A stretch of 64,000 nt of DNA from Mesorhizobium shangrilense (GTDB taxonomy: Bacteria; Pseudomonadota; Alphaproteobacteria; Rhizobiales; Rhizobiaceae): the NCBI RefSeq assembly GCF_028826155.1, contig NZ_JAQGPN010000005.1:71696-135695 (forward strand). The letters run 5' to 3'. The notes beneath the pieces were generated by a model. The model made no database searches and was not told the origin of the DNA. It worked only from the letters and a program-made list of their open reading frames with translations. The position numbers and the translations under genes are program-made. Of the stretch, positions 32,380 through 41,681 are shown piece after piece. Every line of letters begins with the position of its first letter. Positions within the stretch are counted from its first letter, which is position 1.

Positions 32380-34758
32380 TCACCAGGGGGCATCGCTAGC
32401 CGGTTCGAGGATGATCCGCAGTTCGGTTGCGGACTCGATTGCAGCGCGACTGAAGAGCAGCGGCAGATAGTCTTCCCGTCCCCAATAATCCAGGTGATCA
32501 GAGTAATGCGGGCTGCGCGGCTCGCCGGATTGGCCGGGTGCGTTGATGAAGACACCCCGGTCCCATTCGCCGATATCGAGCACCATCCGGAAGGAGGCGC
32601 CGACGGTCATCCGGAAATCGTCGGGACGATAGTCGGCGGCATTCGGCGTCAGTCCGGATCCGCCCTTGCCGACGCGAGGCGTGTCAAGGTCCGCGGTCCC
32701 CGTCAGGGCCGACAGCGGGTGGACGAACTGGGCATGGTGCAGCTTGTCCCATCGCCAGACAGATGGGTCGTGCCCGCCATGCGCCACCGCCTCCCGCCAG
32801 GCTGCGGCAAGCGTCGTATCCACGATCTCGTCGCGCCGTGCTTCCGGCGCAGGCCCGAACCGTGCGTCCGGCCGCACCATGAGGTCGGTGATCTGCAATG
32901 TGTCGTAGCCGGCTATGTCGGTCGCGCCGATACGTGCGAATGCACCGGGTGCGAGCTGCTCCAGGACTGCTTCTATCAGGTGGCGGCGGAACCATATCTC
33001 GAACAGCATCGCCGCTGCGGAGTCTCCGCCAACGACGCCGTCCCAATCGCCGAGAAGCGCGGCGGCGCGGCGCGCCTCGCCTGCGACGAGCGTAACGCCC
33101 GGAAGTGCCGCAACGAGACGCTCAGCGGTGATGGAGGCAAAGCTCGTTTGCAGCGCCTGGCTGTCTCCGAGGCCGTGCCGCTTGCCCTTCTCCAGTTCGC
33201 GTGCGATCGCCTGATAGCGTGTTGGGTCGCACCACTCGAAGCCGGGGCGCCAGGTGGCGTAGTCGAAATCCTCCGGAAGGTTCATCTCGTTGGCGGTGGC
33301 GACCCAGCCGCGCGCCGGATTGTGGATGCTCGGGTGTGCGTCGGCCGGCATGAAGCCGTCCCACTCCCGGCTGCCGTCGCCGGCAACGGGCAGCAGCCCG
33401 TCCCAATCGCGTCGGGTGGGCACATGGCCGGACATTATCCACCCGATGTCGCCTGAAACATCGGCATAGACGTGGTTCACGGTCGGGGTCAGCCAATGAC
33501 TGCGCGCCTCGACAAACTCGTCCCAGGACGTCGCCCGAATGTAGCGCAGCGCCCCGAAATAGGGCGCCGAGCCCGGCTGGGACCAGATCGACCGCAGCAC
33601 ATAGGCGCGGCGGGCCTGGTGATCGACATGAAGCACCGGGCCGTGCCGGGTAAAAGTTAGCTGGATCTTGCGCGAGACCTCGCCGCGAACCGCCAGCTCC
33701 TCCTCGACAATCTCCATGTGTTCCCAACCATCGCCATAGCGGTAGGTCGAGGAATCTTCCGGATCGAGCTCGTAGACGTAGAGGTCGGACTGGTCGGCCG
33801 GGTGGATCGTCAGGCAGAAGGCGCTGGTCGCATTGTGGCCGATTGCGATCCCCGGAATTGCGGGCTCGCCCGCGCCGATGACGTCGAGGCCGGGCGCACT
33901 GAGATGGGAGACGTAGCGCAACGCCGGAAGCAGGAGCAGCCGGTGCGGGTCGCTGGCGAGGATCGGCCGGCCAGTGTCAGTGCGGCTACCGGCGATGGCC
34001 CAGTTGTTGCTTCCGCCGAGTTCGGCGGAGGGATTGCTGGCGTCGGCAAAATTCGGCTGGCCGGTGCCCAGCTCGAAGATGCGCCTGACCTCCGCCGGTA
34101 TCGGCTCTGCGCCAAGCCCCTCTGCCGGAATGATCGTCCATTTCGGCTCCGGGCGCTTGCGGGCGAGTTCGGCCTCCATGCCGAACGCGCCGACGATGTC
34201 GGCCCGGATCAACTCGCGGGCGAAGTTGTACAGCGGCCCATGGCTGCGGATGCGCACACAGTCCTCGGCGTTCCAGCGCGCAGGCCGTGTTCCGGTGCGC
34301 GTAAACTCCACCGGCATGCGCGCGGGCTCTGCGTCGACCAGCGCGATATAGGCGTTGATACCGCGCACGAAGGCCTCGGTAACGGCGCGAGCGTCTTCGC
34401 CATAGGCCGCCCATTCGGGCTCGATGTCGCCGCGATAGAGCAAAAGACGCGCCGCGCGGTCGGCTTCCACGAAGGATGGCCCATAGTCGGCCGCAAGCTG
34501 ACCGAGCCCGCGTTTACGCCAAACATCGATCTGCCAAAGCCGGTCGCGGGCAACCGCAAAGCCCTGACCGACGAACACGTCCAGGTCGTCGGCCGCATAG
34601 ACGTGCGGCACGCCCCAGCGGTCGACCAGGATCTCGACAGGCCTTTCGAGGCCGGCGATGGAATAGGTTTCAGAACTTGCCGGCATGGGCGCCATCATTT
34701 GCTCGGAGCGGGCGATCCGGCCCTTGCGACCGGATCGCGGAAAGATGCGGGTGGTCAC
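32380..34758 (-). CDS. Penicillin acylase family (S45 Ntn-hydrolase) amidohydrolase
   Basis: A 792-residue precursor of the S45 family. RWGVPHVYAADDLDVFVGQG and FAVARDRLWQIDVWRKRG mark the alpha chain. Autocleavage is expected before Ser250 in ELGGSNNWAIAG, which becomes the N-terminal nucleophile of the beta chain. ASDPHRLLLLPALRY and the Asn in ATANEMNLPEDF complete the active site. No Sec signal is evident. The start is GTG 34758, and an in-frame ATG pair about 20 codons later is an alternative. Relatives cleave amides of beta-lactams, N-acyl-homoserine lactones or cyclic imides. It follows the peptide-type binding protein by 25 bases and so ends the importer operon, implying that an imported amide is deacylated in the cytoplasm. 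Confidence 0.88.
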   Translation of the reverse strand: MTTRIFPRSGRKGRIARSEQMMAPMPASSETYSIAGLERPVEILVDRWGVPHVYAADDLDVFVGQGFAVARDRLWQIDVWRKRGLGQLAADYGPSFVEADRAARLLLYRGDIEPEWAAYGEDARAVTEAFVRGINAYIALVDAEPARMPVEFTRTGTRPARWNAEDCVRIRSHGPLYNFARELIRADIVGAFGMEAELARKRPEPKWTIIPAEGLGAEPIPAEVRRIFELGTGQPNFADASNPSAELGGSNNWAIAGSRTDTGRPILASDPHRLLLLPALRYVSHLSAPGLDVIGAGEPAIPGIAIGHNATSAFCLTIHPADQSDLYVYELDPEDSSTYRYGDGWEHMEIVEEELAVRGEVSRKIQLTFTRHGPVLHVDHQARRAYVLRSIWSQPGSAPYFGALRYIRATSWDEFVEARSHWLTPTVNHVYADVSGDIGWIMSGHVPTRRDWDGLLPVAGDGSREWDGFMPADAHPSIHNPARGWVATANEMNLPEDFDYATWRPGFEWCDPTRYQAIARELEKGKRHGLGDSQALQTSFASITAERLVAALPGVTLVAGEARRAAALLGDWDGVVGGDSAAAMLFEIWFRRHLIEAVLEQLAPGAFARIGATDIAGYDTLQITDLMVRPDARFGPAPEARRDEIVDTTLAAAWREAVAHGGHDPSVWRWDKLHHAQFVHPLSALTGTADLDTPRVGKGGSGLTPNAADYRPDDFRMTVGASFRMVLDIGEWDRGVFINAPGQSGEPRSPHYSDHLDYWGREDYLPLLFSRAAIESATELRIILEPASDAPW

Positions 34759-34783
34759 GCCGGGGCGACCGGCGTGATCATCC

Positions 34784-36313
34784 TTACTTCCACTTGGCGT
34801 GGTAGAACCGCGGGGTTTCGTCCGCGGTCGGCGTGAAGTCCAGTTCCTCGGTGAAAGCGTAAGGAACCACGAAGGAGTGGATCGGCACCATGAGAGCGCG
34901 TTCCGTTATCAGCTTGATGGCCTCGTCGTAGATGGCCTTGCGCTTGGCCGGATCGACCTCGCTGCCGCCCTTGGCGACAAGCTCCGCCACCTCGGCGTCG
35001 CCCACCCGGTCGGAAGACGACTGGCCGCCAAAGAAGGCAGGCAGGATCGCCGAGACGTCCATCACCGAATAGGAGCCCCAATCCCAGTAGCCCACCGGAA
35101 CCTGGCCTTTTCCGAACAGATCCACCAGCGCCGCACCCTGGATCACGGAGGCATCGACCTTGAGGCCGACCTTGGTCAAATCCTCCTGAACCTTCGCGAC
35201 CCACTGCGAGCTGCGCGCGCCGATCACCTGCGTCGAGAACCCGTCAGGGTAACCTGCTTCGGCGAGCAGGGCCTTGGCTTTCTCGGGGTTGTATTCGTAC
35301 TTCACGGTCGCATCGGCATTGCACCCGAACTGCTCAGGGAAGCAGGGCGTGTCGAGCGCACGGGAATCGCCCTGCACGAGGTGCTGCACCAGTTCCTGCT
35401 TGTTGATGGCGTGCGCCAACGCCTGCCGTACCTTCACGTTGGCGATTGGGTTGTCCTTGCCATCGCCGGCGCCGACGATGTTGAAATTGAGGAAGCCGAT
35501 ACGCATCGACTCGTAGAGATTGGCCTGAATATTCGGCTGCGCGTCGAGCTGCGCCACCTGGTCCGCGTTGAATTTCCAGATCCAGTCAGCCTTGCGGGAG
35601 ATCAACTCCAACAGCTCGGTCGCCTCGTCGTTGACAACGCGAATCTCAATGTTGCCGATCGCCGCAGGAAGTTTCGGGCTCTCGAAGTACTCAGGATTGC
35701 GGCTCATGAAGTAGCGGCTGACGCCATCGATCTCCTTCATGACATACGGTCCCGTGCCGACCAGCGCCTTGCCCATGCCCTCCGGGCCGACCTTGGCGTG
35801 GTATTCGTTTGGATAGATGAAGAGCGGTCCGGCCAGATATTCCATCGCTGCCGGAAACGGCGTCTTCAGCTTCACGTCAACGGTGAACTGATCGACCTTC
35901 AGCGCTTCCTTGATGAAGCTGCTATTGTTGGGGGTCAGGATCTTGTTGTCGGGGTTGACCAGGAAGTTCAGCGTGTAGACGACGTCGTCGGCGTCGAAAG
36001 GCTCGCCATTGTGGAACTTCACGCCTTCGCGCAGCTTGAAGCGGATGGTGGTATCGTCGGTCCAGTCCCATTCCGTGGCAAGAAGCGGATCGAAGTCGCC
36101 CGTTTTGGAATTCTTCAGGACCAGCGTGTCCATCACCAGCGAGTTGATGATGATGCCTGAACGGAGCTGGTTGAAGTGCGGATCGACGTTCGGCACGGAC
36201 TCCTTCCAAACGATACGCAGAGTGTCGTCCGCTTTACCTGCATGAGCCGCGACCGGCGCCAGCGCCGTCGTGGCGAGGGCGGCGATCGCCGCAGCTGTCC
36301 TGATGAATTTCAT
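34784..36313 (-). CDS. Dipeptide/oligopeptide-type ABC substrate-binding protein (SBP family 5)
   Basis: A 509-residue exported protein with a Sec signal (about 1-26, cleavage after AHA). It has the family 5 features VDPHFNQLRSGIIINSLVMD, FKLREGVKFHNGEPFDADDV and FNFNIVGAGDG-like pocket segments. It binds peptides or similar bulky ligands. It lies downstream of the four membrane and ATPase genes, separated by 88 bases that include a small GCCGC-CCT-GCGGC stem (36378-36390). The downstream acylase suggests an N-acyl ligand. Confidence 0.92.
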   Translation of the reverse strand: MKFIRTAAAIAALATTALAPVAAHAGKADDTLRIVWKESVPNVDPHFNQLRSGIIINSLVMDTLVLKNSKTGDFDPLLATEWDWTDDTTIRFKLREGVKFHNGEPFDADDVVYTLNFLVNPDNKILTPNNSSFIKEALKVDQFTVDVKLKTPFPAAMEYLAGPLFIYPNEYHAKVGPEGMGKALVGTGPYVMKEIDGVSRYFMSRNPEYFESPKLPAAIGNIEIRVVNDEATELLELISRKADWIWKFNADQVAQLDAQPNIQANLYESMRIGFLNFNIVGAGDGKDNPIANVKVRQALAHAINKQELVQHLVQGDSRALDTPCFPEQFGCNADATVKYEYNPEKAKALLAEAGYPDGFSTQVIGARSSQWVAKVQEDLTKVGLKVDASVIQGAALVDLFGKGQVPVGYWDWGSYSVMDVSAILPAFFGGQSSSDRVGDAEVAELVAKGGSEVDPAKRKAIYDEAIKLITERALMVPIHSFVVPYAFTEELDFTPTADETPRFYHAKWK

Positions 36314-36401
36314 GTTCTACTTCTCCCTCTGATGTTGGACCGGCAAGCATGAGCGGATGGGGTCTGACCGCAAATGAGCCGCCCTGCGGCCCTTCGTTCG
36401 A

Positions 36402-37259
36402 TCACCCCTGCCTCGTCTGGCCGAGGCTTGGCTGCGCTCTGTCGATTTCCGGGATCCCGGCGCCTGGCGCGATGTCCAGCGCCGAGGCGAGCAGCCGCCT
36501 TGTGTAGTCATGGGCCGGCGCGCGCATGATCTGCGCTGAAGGCCCCTCCTCAACGATTTCACCGAAGAACATCACCGCGACGCGGTCGGCCAGAAACTGC
36601 ACCACCTGCAGGTTGTGGCTGATAAGGATCAGCGACAGGCCGGCGGAATGCCGTAGTTCGTTGAGCAGGTTCAGGATCTGGGCCTGCACGGACACGTCGA
36701 GCGCGGAGGTAGGCTCGTCGCAGATCAGGATGCGTGGCTCCAGCGCCAGGGCACGTGCGATCGCCACCCGCTGGCGCTGGCCGCCCGAAAGCTGGTTGGG
36801 GTAGCTGGAGAGCGCGCGCCGTGGCAGACCGACCGCGTCGATGACCTCGGCCACACGTTTCCGACGACCTGCTGCATCGGAGATGGCGTGCACATAAAGC
36901 GGGCGTTCCACCGCGCTCTCGACGGTCTCCCGCGGATTGAGCGACGAGTAGGGATCCTGGAACACCGGCTGCAATACACGGGCCACGCCGCGGCGTGACA
37001 GACCCGATATGGGCTTGCCGTCGAGCAGCACCTCGCCTGAACTCGGCGCTTCGAGACCCAGCAGCATGCGTGAAAGCGTGGACTTTCCGCAGCCGCTTTC
37101 GCCGATGAGACCCAGCGCTTCGTTCTCTGCCAGCTGGATCGATACGCCCTTCACTGCGTCGATCGTGCGCTGTTTGCCGAAGATGCCAGAGGTGACGTGA
37201 TACGTCTTGGTCACGTCGCGTGCCTCGATCACGAGGGGACGCCGGCTGTGCTGGGTCAT
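36402..37259 (-). CDS. Peptide-type ABC transporter ATPase 2 (DppF/OppF type)
   Basis: A 285-residue ATPase: IEARDVTKTYHV at the start, Walker A GESGCGKST, PVFQDPYSSLNPRETV at the Q-loop, signature [15 protein letters not shown] and Walker [14 protein letters not shown]. The start at 37259 overlaps the stop of the upstream ATPase (ATGA). The longer frame to 37730 lies antisense-like within that gene and is rejected. Confidence 0.93.
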   Translation of the reverse strand: MTQHSRRPLVIEARDVTKTYHVTSGIFGKQRTIDAVKGVSIQLAENEALGLIGESGCGKSTLSRMLLGLEAPSSGEVLLDGKPISGLSRRGVARVLQPVFQDPYSSLNPRETVESAVERPLYVHAISDAAGRRKRVAEVIDAVGLPRRALSSYPNQLSGGQRQRVAIARALALEPRILICDEPTSALDVSVQAQILNLLNELRHSAGLSLILISHNLQVVQFLADRVAVMFFGEIVEEGPSAQIMRAPAHDYTRRLLASALDIAPGAGIPEIDRAQPSLGQTRQG

Positions 37260-38248
37260 TCGGCCACCCTCGCGTGCACAGCGCGTATGCAGCGCACGCC
37301 GTGATCTGCATCCATCCGCAATTCGATACGGTCCGCATCGCAGCCGGGGCCAGCCTCGGAGCAGCGATCCCTGAAGGTGCAGCCGCGCAGTTCGCCGATC
37401 AGGCTGGGCACCGTGCCGGGGATGACCTGCAGCGGCGCACCGCGCGCCGTCGCTCCGACGGAGGGCAAACAGCCCAACAGCCCGCGTGCATAGGGATGGA
37501 GGGGGTCGGCGAAGAACGTGCCGGTCGGCGCCGTTTCCACCACCTGGCCGCCATACATGACCACGATCCGGTCGGCGACACGCGATGCCACCGCCAGATC
37601 GTGCGTGATCAAAAGCAGCGCCAGCCCGAAGCGGTCCTTGAGATCGATGAGCAGTCGCAGGATCTGTGCCTGGATGGTGACGTCCAGCGCCGTCGTCGGT
37701 TCGTCGGCAATGATCAGGGCCGGCTCGCACATCAACGCCATGGCGATCACAACGCGCTGACGAAGCCCGCCCGAGAGATGATGCGGGTATTGGTCCATCC
37801 GCTCGGCGGGACTCGGCACGCCCACCTGTCCGAGCATGTCGATGGCGCGCGCGCGGGCATCGCCGCGCTGCCCGGGACGATGACGCCTGAACACCTCCAT
37901 CAGTTGCTCGCCGATGGTCAGCGAGGGGTTCAGTGCGGTCAGCGGCTCCTGGAAGATGACGCCGATGCGGTCCCCGCGAATGTCGCGAAGACGCTTCTCG
38001 CTGGCGGTCAGAAGGTCTTCCCCGAGGAAGGAGAGGCTAGCGGCCTGTCGCTCGGCTCCGCGCGGCAAGAGGTTGAGGATCGCCATTGCCGACATCGATT
38101 TGCCGCATCCGCTCTCGCCGACGATGCAGACGGTCTCGCCACGGCCGACGTCGAAGGAAACGTCGCGCACGGCATGAACCTTGCCAAGGCGATGCGGCAG
38201 GGTGACACTCATGTCGCGCACGCTGAGGACGGGGTCGCGGGCGCTCAT
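37256..38248 (-). CDS. Peptide-type ABC transporter ATPase 1 (DppD/OppD type)
   Basis: A 330-residue ATPase: Walker A GESGCGKSM, IFQEPLTALNPSLTIGEQL, signature LSGGLRQRVVIAMAL, Walker B IADEPTTALDVT. The C-terminal oligopeptide-transport extension contains four cysteines (CLPSVG, CTFRDRC, GC) that in this family may hold an iron-sulfur cluster. It overlaps dppC-type and dppF-type genes by 4 bases each. Confidence 0.94.
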   Translation of the reverse strand: MSARDPVLSVRDMSVTLPHRLGKVHAVRDVSFDVGRGETVCIVGESGCGKSMSAMAILNLLPRGAERQAASLSFLGEDLLTASEKRLRDIRGDRIGVIFQEPLTALNPSLTIGEQLMEVFRRHRPGQRGDARARAIDMLGQVGVPSPAERMDQYPHHLSGGLRQRVVIAMALMCEPALIIADEPTTALDVTIQAQILRLLIDLKDRFGLALLLITHDLAVASRVADRIVVMYGGQVVETAPTGTFFADPLHPYARGLLGCLPSVGATARGAPLQVIPGTVPSLIGELRGCTFRDRCSEAGPGCDADRIELRMDADHGVRCIRAVHARVAE

Positions 38249-39138
38249 CGTCCCTTGGCCTCCGGATCGGTGACGTCGCGGATGCCGTCGCCCAGCAGGT
38301 TCACCGCCAGCACGAGCAGCATCATTGCCAGGCCGGGCAAGGTGATCAGATAGGGCGAGAACAGGATATACTGCTTGCCCTCCGCGATCATCAGGCCCCA
38401 GTCGGGGAGCGGCGGCTGGACGCCAAGGCCCAGGAAGGACAGCGCGGCGGCGATCAGCACGGCATTGGCCAGTTCCACCGTCGCGATAACGATGATCTGG
38501 TTGGAGATGTTGGGCAGAATATCGCGTCGGATGATGGTCGCGTCAGAGCATCCGACTGCGAAGGCGGCGGTCACGAACTCCCGATTGCGCAACTGCAAGG
38601 TCGTCGCCCGCGCCACCACGGCAAACCGGTCCCAGAGAAGCAGACCCAGCACCAATACCAGCAGCAGGAGCGACGGGCCGGCGATAAAGGCGATCGCCAG
38701 CGCGATCAGGACGGCCGGCAGCGCCAGCCGCACCATGATGAGGAAGCGCACGACGAAATCGACGCGGCCGCCATAGAACCCCGCAAGCACGCCCATCGCG
38801 GTTCCAAGGACGCCGGCGACGAGGATCGTCGAGAAGCCGATCATCAGCGAAATGCGGCCGCCCCAAAGCAGGCGCGCGAGGTAGTCACGGCCAAGATGGT
38901 CGGTACCGAGGGGGTGCTCCATCGTCCCCCCGCTCCACACCGGAGGCCGCAGGCGCTTGACCAGACTTTGATCGAAGGCGTCGTTGGGCACGAGATACGG
39001 CCCGACCAGCGCGGCGAATACAATGAGGATGAACAGGCCGCCACCGATCGTGACGCCGGTGTTCGAGAGCCATCGGCGCACATTCTGCGTGAATGTAACC
39101 CGAGCGAACTCGACTGGAGATGCTTGTTCGATAGACAT
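38245..39138 (-). CDS. Peptide-type ABC permease 2 (DppC type)
   Basis: A 297-residue permease with an N-terminal hydrophobic anchor and five to six membrane segments. HPLGTDHLGRDYLARLLWGG (about 76-95) is the DppC signature. The EAA-like loop is AFAVGCSDATIIRRDILPNI. It pairs with the DppB-type permease, whose stop overlaps its start (TAATG). Confidence 0.93.
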   Translation of the reverse strand: MSIEQASPVEFARVTFTQNVRRWLSNTGVTIGGGLFILIVFAALVGPYLVPNDAFDQSLVKRLRPPVWSGGTMEHPLGTDHLGRDYLARLLWGGRISLMIGFSTILVAGVLGTAMGVLAGFYGGRVDFVVRFLIMVRLALPAVLIALAIAFIAGPSLLLLVLVLGLLLWDRFAVVARATTLQLRNREFVTAAFAVGCSDATIIRRDILPNISNQIIVIATVELANAVLIAAALSFLGLGVQPPLPDWGLMIAEGKQYILFSPYLITLPGLAMMLLVLAVNLLGDGIRDVTDPEAKGR

Positions 39139-40055
39139 TACTGATCCCTCAGCCGGGGGTCGAGGAATGCGTGCAGCATGTCGCTGACGAAGGTGAGGAT
39201 GCAGTAGATGACACCGAGCACCATCACGGTCGCCTGGACGACCGGGAAATCAGCCCGGTTGATCGATTCCCAGGCGAGGTAGCCGAGCCCCTGGATGCCA
39301 AAGACCGTTTCCAGCACGACCGAGCCGCCGATCAGGGCGCCCAGTTGGACGGCTGCGATGGCCACGACTGGAATGAGCGCATTGCGCAGGGCATGCTTGA
39401 CTACGACCGACAGCGGTTGCAGCCCTTTGGCGCGCGCGGTGCGGATGTAGTCCGCGCGCAGCGCGTCGATCATGCCCGAGCGCGTCAGGCGCATGATCGT
39501 GGGCATGGTCGCAATGGCAAGCACCAGTGTCGGCAGCACGAGATGTTGCCACGTTTCCGAGCCGGAAACCGGCAAGATCCCAAGGGTGAGGCCGAAGAAG
39601 ATGATGAGCAGCAGCCCGAGCCAGAATGGCGGCATCGCCTGGCCGAGCACGGCGACGGCGAGCACGGCGCGATCCAGAAGGCCATTGGGGCGAAGCGCTG
39701 ACAGCGTGCCTAGCGGCAGTCCGATCAGGATGGCGGCGCCGAGGCCGAGCGCGCCGAGGCCGAGCGTGATGGGCAAGCGCTGGGCGATAAGCGTGGAAAC
39801 GTCCTCGGGAAAGAAAAGCGAGCGCCCAAGATCGCCTTGGAGCGCCTTCCAGGCCCAGTCCAGGTATTGGACGATCAGCGAACGATCCAGTCCATAGGCG
39901 GCCCGGATGCGCTCGACATCCTCCGCAAGCGCCTCGGCGCCGGCGATCCGCAGCGCCAGGTCCCCCGAGGCGCGCAGCAGCACGAAGCCGACAACCGATA
40001 CCGCGATCATGACGGCCAGCGACAACGCGAACTGTCTGATGACGTACCGAGCCAC
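39138..40055 (-). CDS. Peptide-type ABC permease 1 (DppB type)
   Basis: A 305-residue permease starting at GTG 40055 (MARYVIRQFALSLAVMI) behind GGGGGAG. The frame to 40106 would add 17 residues that DppB proteins lack. DppB features are YGLDRSLIVQYLDWAWKALQ, DLGRSLFF, the EAA loop (YIRTARAKGLQPLSVVVKHA) and GGSVVLETVFGIQGLG. It is the first transporter gene after the ROK regulator, with 184 bases between them. Confidence 0.92.
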   Translation of the reverse strand: MARYVIRQFALSLAVMIAVSVVGFVLLRASGDLALRIAGAEALAEDVERIRAAYGLDRSLIVQYLDWAWKALQGDLGRSLFFPEDVSTLIAQRLPITLGLGALGLGAAILIGLPLGTLSALRPNGLLDRAVLAVAVLGQAMPPFWLGLLLIIFFGLTLGILPVSGSETWQHLVLPTLVLAIATMPTIMRLTRSGMIDALRADYIRTARAKGLQPLSVVVKHALRNALIPVVAIAAVQLGALIGGSVVLETVFGIQGLGYLAWESINRADFPVVQATVMVLGVIYCILTFVSDMLHAFLDPRLRDQ

Positions 40056-40239
40056 CCGCACTCCCCCTTTTTTGCTGAAAATCGAGCAGGTATCTAAATT
40101 TGTCAATGACCCAGACTAATTTTCGCTGCATGTTCGCGCCAGAGGCGTAGAACTGGCCCTTTTCCGGCCTACGAACACTGCAGTTGTTCAACAACCAGAA
40201 GCGGAGAAACTCGCCTGACTGCGATCCTGTGGGAATTCT

Positions 40240-41454
40240 TCAGGGCCGTGGGCGCAATGGGTACGGCGCAAGCGGCGTTCCAAACAGCTGGCCACAGGTG
40301 AGCTCGATGCCAGCGCCGAGGGCTCCGATGAGCTGAGCGCGCGGACCGAGCGTGGCCGACTCGATGCGCATGACGATCGGCGAGCAGCGCGGCAGGAATC
40401 GTCGAACACGCTCGATCATCGCTGGATGAACCCCGATCTGGCCGCCCATGATCAGCAGCTCGGGGTCGAGAATGGCGGCGATCGACGCAACAGCAAGTGC
40501 AACGAGACGCGCCGTTTCCTCTACCACCATGTCGGCAGCGACCGAGCCTTCATCAAGCGCCGCGAAGATGTCGCGAACACTTGCCCCGGTTGCGCCGCCA
40601 TAGCCCTCGAACTTGCGCACCATGGCAGCTGCGCCGACCTCCGCTTCCAGCGTGCCGACCGCAAAGTTGCGCGGGTCGAAGGGATTTGCGCCGATTGGCA
40701 GAAACGCGATCTCGCCGATCGCGCCGCGCCGTCCCTTCACGAGCTTTCCATCGATCACCGCGCCCATGCCGATGCCGGCGCCATGGCCTATGAACACGAA
40801 ATTGTCGACGTTTCGGGCCCCGCCCCGCCAGCGCTCGCCACGCGTCGCCATGTCGACGGCGTTCTCGATGAACAGCGGCAGCTGAAGCCTTTCGCTCAGG
40901 ATTCCCGCGAAGTCGATGTCGGCAACGCCAGAGATGTTCGAGGCGGCAAGAATTGCCCCGGTGCTCTGCTGATGTATGCCGGAGACGGCGATCACCCCCA
41001 TTCGCACACTCCGGCGGTTGACGCCCGAGCGCGCGAACATACGGCCCACGAGGGTAGAAATCTGGTCGATGACATAGATGCCGCCGCGGCGGTCGGTCTC
41101 CTCTACGTCTTCGACGATCACGTTGCCGTTCAGGGCTGCGACCGCCACGCGCAGAGTGACCCCGCCAAGGTCGACCCCCAGCACGTAGCAGGCACTCTCC
41201 TGGAATTCATAAATGACCGCCCGTCGGCCGACCGAGCCGGTTTCCTGGCCGCTTTCTCGCAGCCACCCTTCGGCAACGAGATCGCGCACGACCTCTGACA
41301 TCGTCTGTTTCGACAAGCCGGTGATCTCGGCAAGCCGGGCCCGGGTAATCGAGCCGCGCTCAAGAAACGCGTCGATGACTGCCTGCACGGACAGTTGCCT
41401 CGCAACGGGTGTGTTCGTCTCCTGCCGTCTGGCCATCGCCTTTACCGGATACAT
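40240..41454 (-). CDS. ROK family transcriptional regulator
   Basis: A 404-residue NagC/XylR-type protein. The winged helix is at about 20-85 (AVIDAFLERGSITRARLAEI, then GLSKQTMSEVVRDLV). The sugar-kinase-like ROK domain starts LGVDLGGVTLRVAVAAL. The usual zinc motif CxCGxxGCxE is absent: the region reads GEIAFLPIGANPFDPRNF followed by VGTLEAEVG, as in a rhizobial subgroup of ROK regulators. It lies between the divergent 41682 operon and the transporter operon and probably controls both. An ATG at 41436 is an alternative start. Confidence 0.88.
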   Translation of the reverse strand: MYPVKAMARRQETNTPVARQLSVQAVIDAFLERGSITRARLAEITGLSKQTMSEVVRDLVAEGWLRESGQETGSVGRRAVIYEFQESACYVLGVDLGGVTLRVAVAALNGNVIVEDVEETDRRGGIYVIDQISTLVGRMFARSGVNRRSVRMGVIAVSGIHQQSTGAILAASNISGVADIDFAGILSERLQLPLFIENAVDMATRGERWRGGARNVDNFVFIGHGAGIGMGAVIDGKLVKGRRGAIGEIAFLPIGANPFDPRNFAVGTLEAEVGAAAMVRKFEGYGGATGASVRDIFAALDEGSVAADMVVEETARLVALAVASIAAILDPELLIMGGQIGVHPAMIERVRRFLPRCSPIVMRIESATLGPRAQLIGALGAGIELTCGQLFGTPLAPYPLRPRP

Positions 41455-41681
41455 AGTGAGGGTCGCTGACTTAATTGAAAGCCACGCTTCTGCAGCTAGG
41501 GTATATCAGTCTCTTCGCCCCGCTGATAAGCTATCCAAACCGCTCCGATTTTGCCAATCCAAAGAATGCGCGACGATCCAACCTCTCAACCCGCAGCTGC
41601 TCGGCAGCCAATTCGTCTGGGTTCTTGACAAATAAAAATGGCACCGTCTATCCTCCATGGCTCGCGGCGGGGGATCATGCG

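Noticed and set aside
32359..33456. 365-codon plus-strand ORF inside the penicillin-acylase gene
   Set aside because: Antisense to a strongly supported S45 hydrolase and has no domain features.
36402..37730. 442-codon version of the DppF-type ATPase
   Set aside because: The N-terminal 157 residues are out-of-frame translation of the upstream ATPase gene. The true start is the ATG at 37259 overlapping that gene's stop.
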